Shown piece after piece: positions 63,152 to 64,000 of a stretch of 64,000 nt of DNA. Source of the stretch: Alphaproteobacteria bacterium (GTDB taxonomy: Bacteria > Pseudomonadota > Alphaproteobacteria > Rhodobacterales > Rhodobacteraceae); the NCBI GenBank assembly GCA_030431825.1, contig JAUIIJ010000008.1, positions 1 through 64,000 of the forward strand, in the 5' to 3' direction. Both the position numbers and the translations under genes were made by a program. The stretch's first letter is position 1, and each line of letters begins with the position of its first letter. The notes below the pieces were generated by a model that saw only the letters and a list, made by a program, of their open reading frames with translations, made no database searches and was not told the origin of the DNA.

Positions 63152-64000
63152 CTACTCCTCGGACATGATCGGGCGGGTATCGACGATCGACAGCCCGTAA
63201 GCGTCCAGACCCAGATACCTTGTCCGGGGCGAATCCGTGAGCAGGATCAATTCCTTGACGCCAAGCGCCGAGAGAATCTGCGCCCCGAGGCCGGTCTGCT
63301 TGATGGTACGCGGGCCCTCCTCTTCGCTGGCATAGAGCGAATGGCGCGGTTCCCGGAACAGGCAGACGACACCGCGCCCCTCCTGCGCAATCAACTCCAT
63401 GGCCCGCGACAATTCACGCGCCGGCTTCGGCCCCAGGCCGAGCAGGTCGCTCGCCTCATGCAACGCATGGGTCCGGGTCAGAACGGGGTCAGCTGTCGTG
63501 ATATCGCCCTTGATCAGGGCCACATGTTCGACCCCGTGGGTCTGGTCGGTAAAGATGCGCATGTCCCAGTCGCCCCCGAATTCCGAGGTCACCGCCTGCT
63601 GCGCGGTCTGGTCCACCAGGTTGTCATTGAGATTGCGATAGGCGATCAGGTCGGAAATCGTACCGATCTTCAGGTCATGCGCCTTGGCGAATTCCACCAG
63701 TTCGGGCAAGCGCGCCATGGTGCCGTCCGGGTTCATGATTTCGCAAATCACGCCGGCCGGCTTCAATCCCGCCAAACGGGCGATATCCACCGCCGCTTCG
63801 GTATGCCCCGCCCGCACCAGCACGCCGCCATTGCGCGCCCGCAGCGGAAAGATGTGTCCCGGCGTCGCCAGCGCCGCCATCGTGTTCTGCTCGTTGATCG
63901 CCACCGATACGGTATGGGCCCGGTCCGGGGCCGAAATACCGGTGCTCACCCCCTCGCGCGCCTCGATCGACACGGTAAACGGTGTCTCGTGCCGCGACGA
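63152..64000 (-). CDS. ribB: RibBA-like: DHBP synthase with degenerate GTP cyclohydrolase II domain (5' end outside window)
   Basis: The last 282 residues of a riboflavin synthesis enzyme whose start lies beyond 64000. The first part is the end of 3,4-dihydroxy-2-butanone-4-phosphate synthase ([36 protein letters not shown]). The second part has the GTP cyclohydrolase II outline ([22 protein letters not shown]) but lacks its zinc cysteines: HALHEASD stands where HSEC is expected, and the later CxC is gone. Only the RibB reaction is therefore expected. Neighbours ribH and nusB follow on the same strand. Confidence 0.92.
   Translation of the reverse strand, partial: SSRHETPFTVSIEAREGVSTGISAPDRAHTVSVAINEQNTMAALATPGHIFPLRARNGGVLVRAGHTEAAVDIARLAGLKPAGVICEIMNPDGTMARLPELVEFAKAHDLKIGTISDLIAYRNLNDNLVDQTAQQAVTSEFGGDWDMRIFTDQTHGVEHVALIKGDITTADPVLTRTHALHEASDLLGLGPKPARELSRAMELIAQEGRGVVCLFREPRHSLYASEEEGPRTIKQTGLGAQILSALGVKELILLTDSPRTRYLGLDAYGLSIVDTRPIMSEE

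Overview
The window is a high-GC chromosomal segment of an alphaproteobacterium, most likely a marine Rhodobacterales (roseobacter-type). The evidence is the pair of TRAP transporters, the DUF2849-cysI-cysH-DUF934 sulfite module, the form II cox-type cluster in S-L-M order, MmcB and DUF6324 proteins, a tRNA-His without the extra 5' G, and intergenic repeats with the core TTCATCTTTG-N3-AAATACTCC. No prophage, IS transposase, rRNA or CRISPR array was seen.

Layout. 1-6719: partial PPK2, then an alpha/beta hydrolase, an FAD amine/amino-acid oxidoreductase, a complete TRAP transporter (DctP, DctQ, DctM) and a BASS-like permease in one direction. 7094-9918: a compact run of a possible hotdog protein, a KAS III-like synthase, an acyl carrier protein and an AT-rich alpha/beta-fold protein. 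10069-15140 (minus): two tRNA-Val, a histidine phosphatase, an HU-like protein, Lon and Tgt. 15313-17436: SPFH protein, NfeD and a CDF transporter. 17590-20971: an unrecognised module of a tiny secreted peptide, a 707-aa multi-pass membrane protein and a periplasmic binding-like protein. 21155-22837: two Fe-S assembly proteins and a 2OG-Fe(II) oxygenase. 22986-29359 (minus): a second TRAP operon with its DctB/DctD pair. 29403-34116: an Lrp regulator divergent from an assimilatory sulfate/sulfite reduction operon. 34269-36329: an alanine-rich repeat protein, infC and a small lipoprotein.

36621-44866 (minus): a form II CO-dehydrogenase-like molybdenum hydroxylase (CoxS, L, M) with its maturation proteins (MoeA-like, XdhC, CoxE, CoxD). 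45090-50813: a surface-glycan-type cluster with three related glycosyltransferase domains, a sulfotransferase and an FkbM methyltransferase. 51084-57388: housekeeping genes pyrC, pyrE, dnaB, alr and an Mla-type ABC permease/ATPase pair. 57402-61451: an SDR/LysR pair, tRNA-His, small conserved proteins, MmcB and an ArsR/AHSA1 pair. 61684-64000 (minus): a small membrane protein, nusB, ribH and the 3' part of ribBA.

Most notable points: (i) the DctD-type regulator has lost GAFTGA and the Walker A lysine, while two perfect-core palindromes lie upstream of its target dctP and no -24/-12 promoter is present; (ii) the KAS III/ACP cluster at 7094-9918; (iii) the unknown module at 17590-20971; (iv) infC apparently starts at AUA; (v) an SDR lacking YxxxK and a RibBA with a dead GTP cyclohydrolase II half; (vi) five copies of a dispersed hairpin repeat and a separate 99-bp MITE-like palindrome. 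All function statements come from reading motifs and context; no database search was run.
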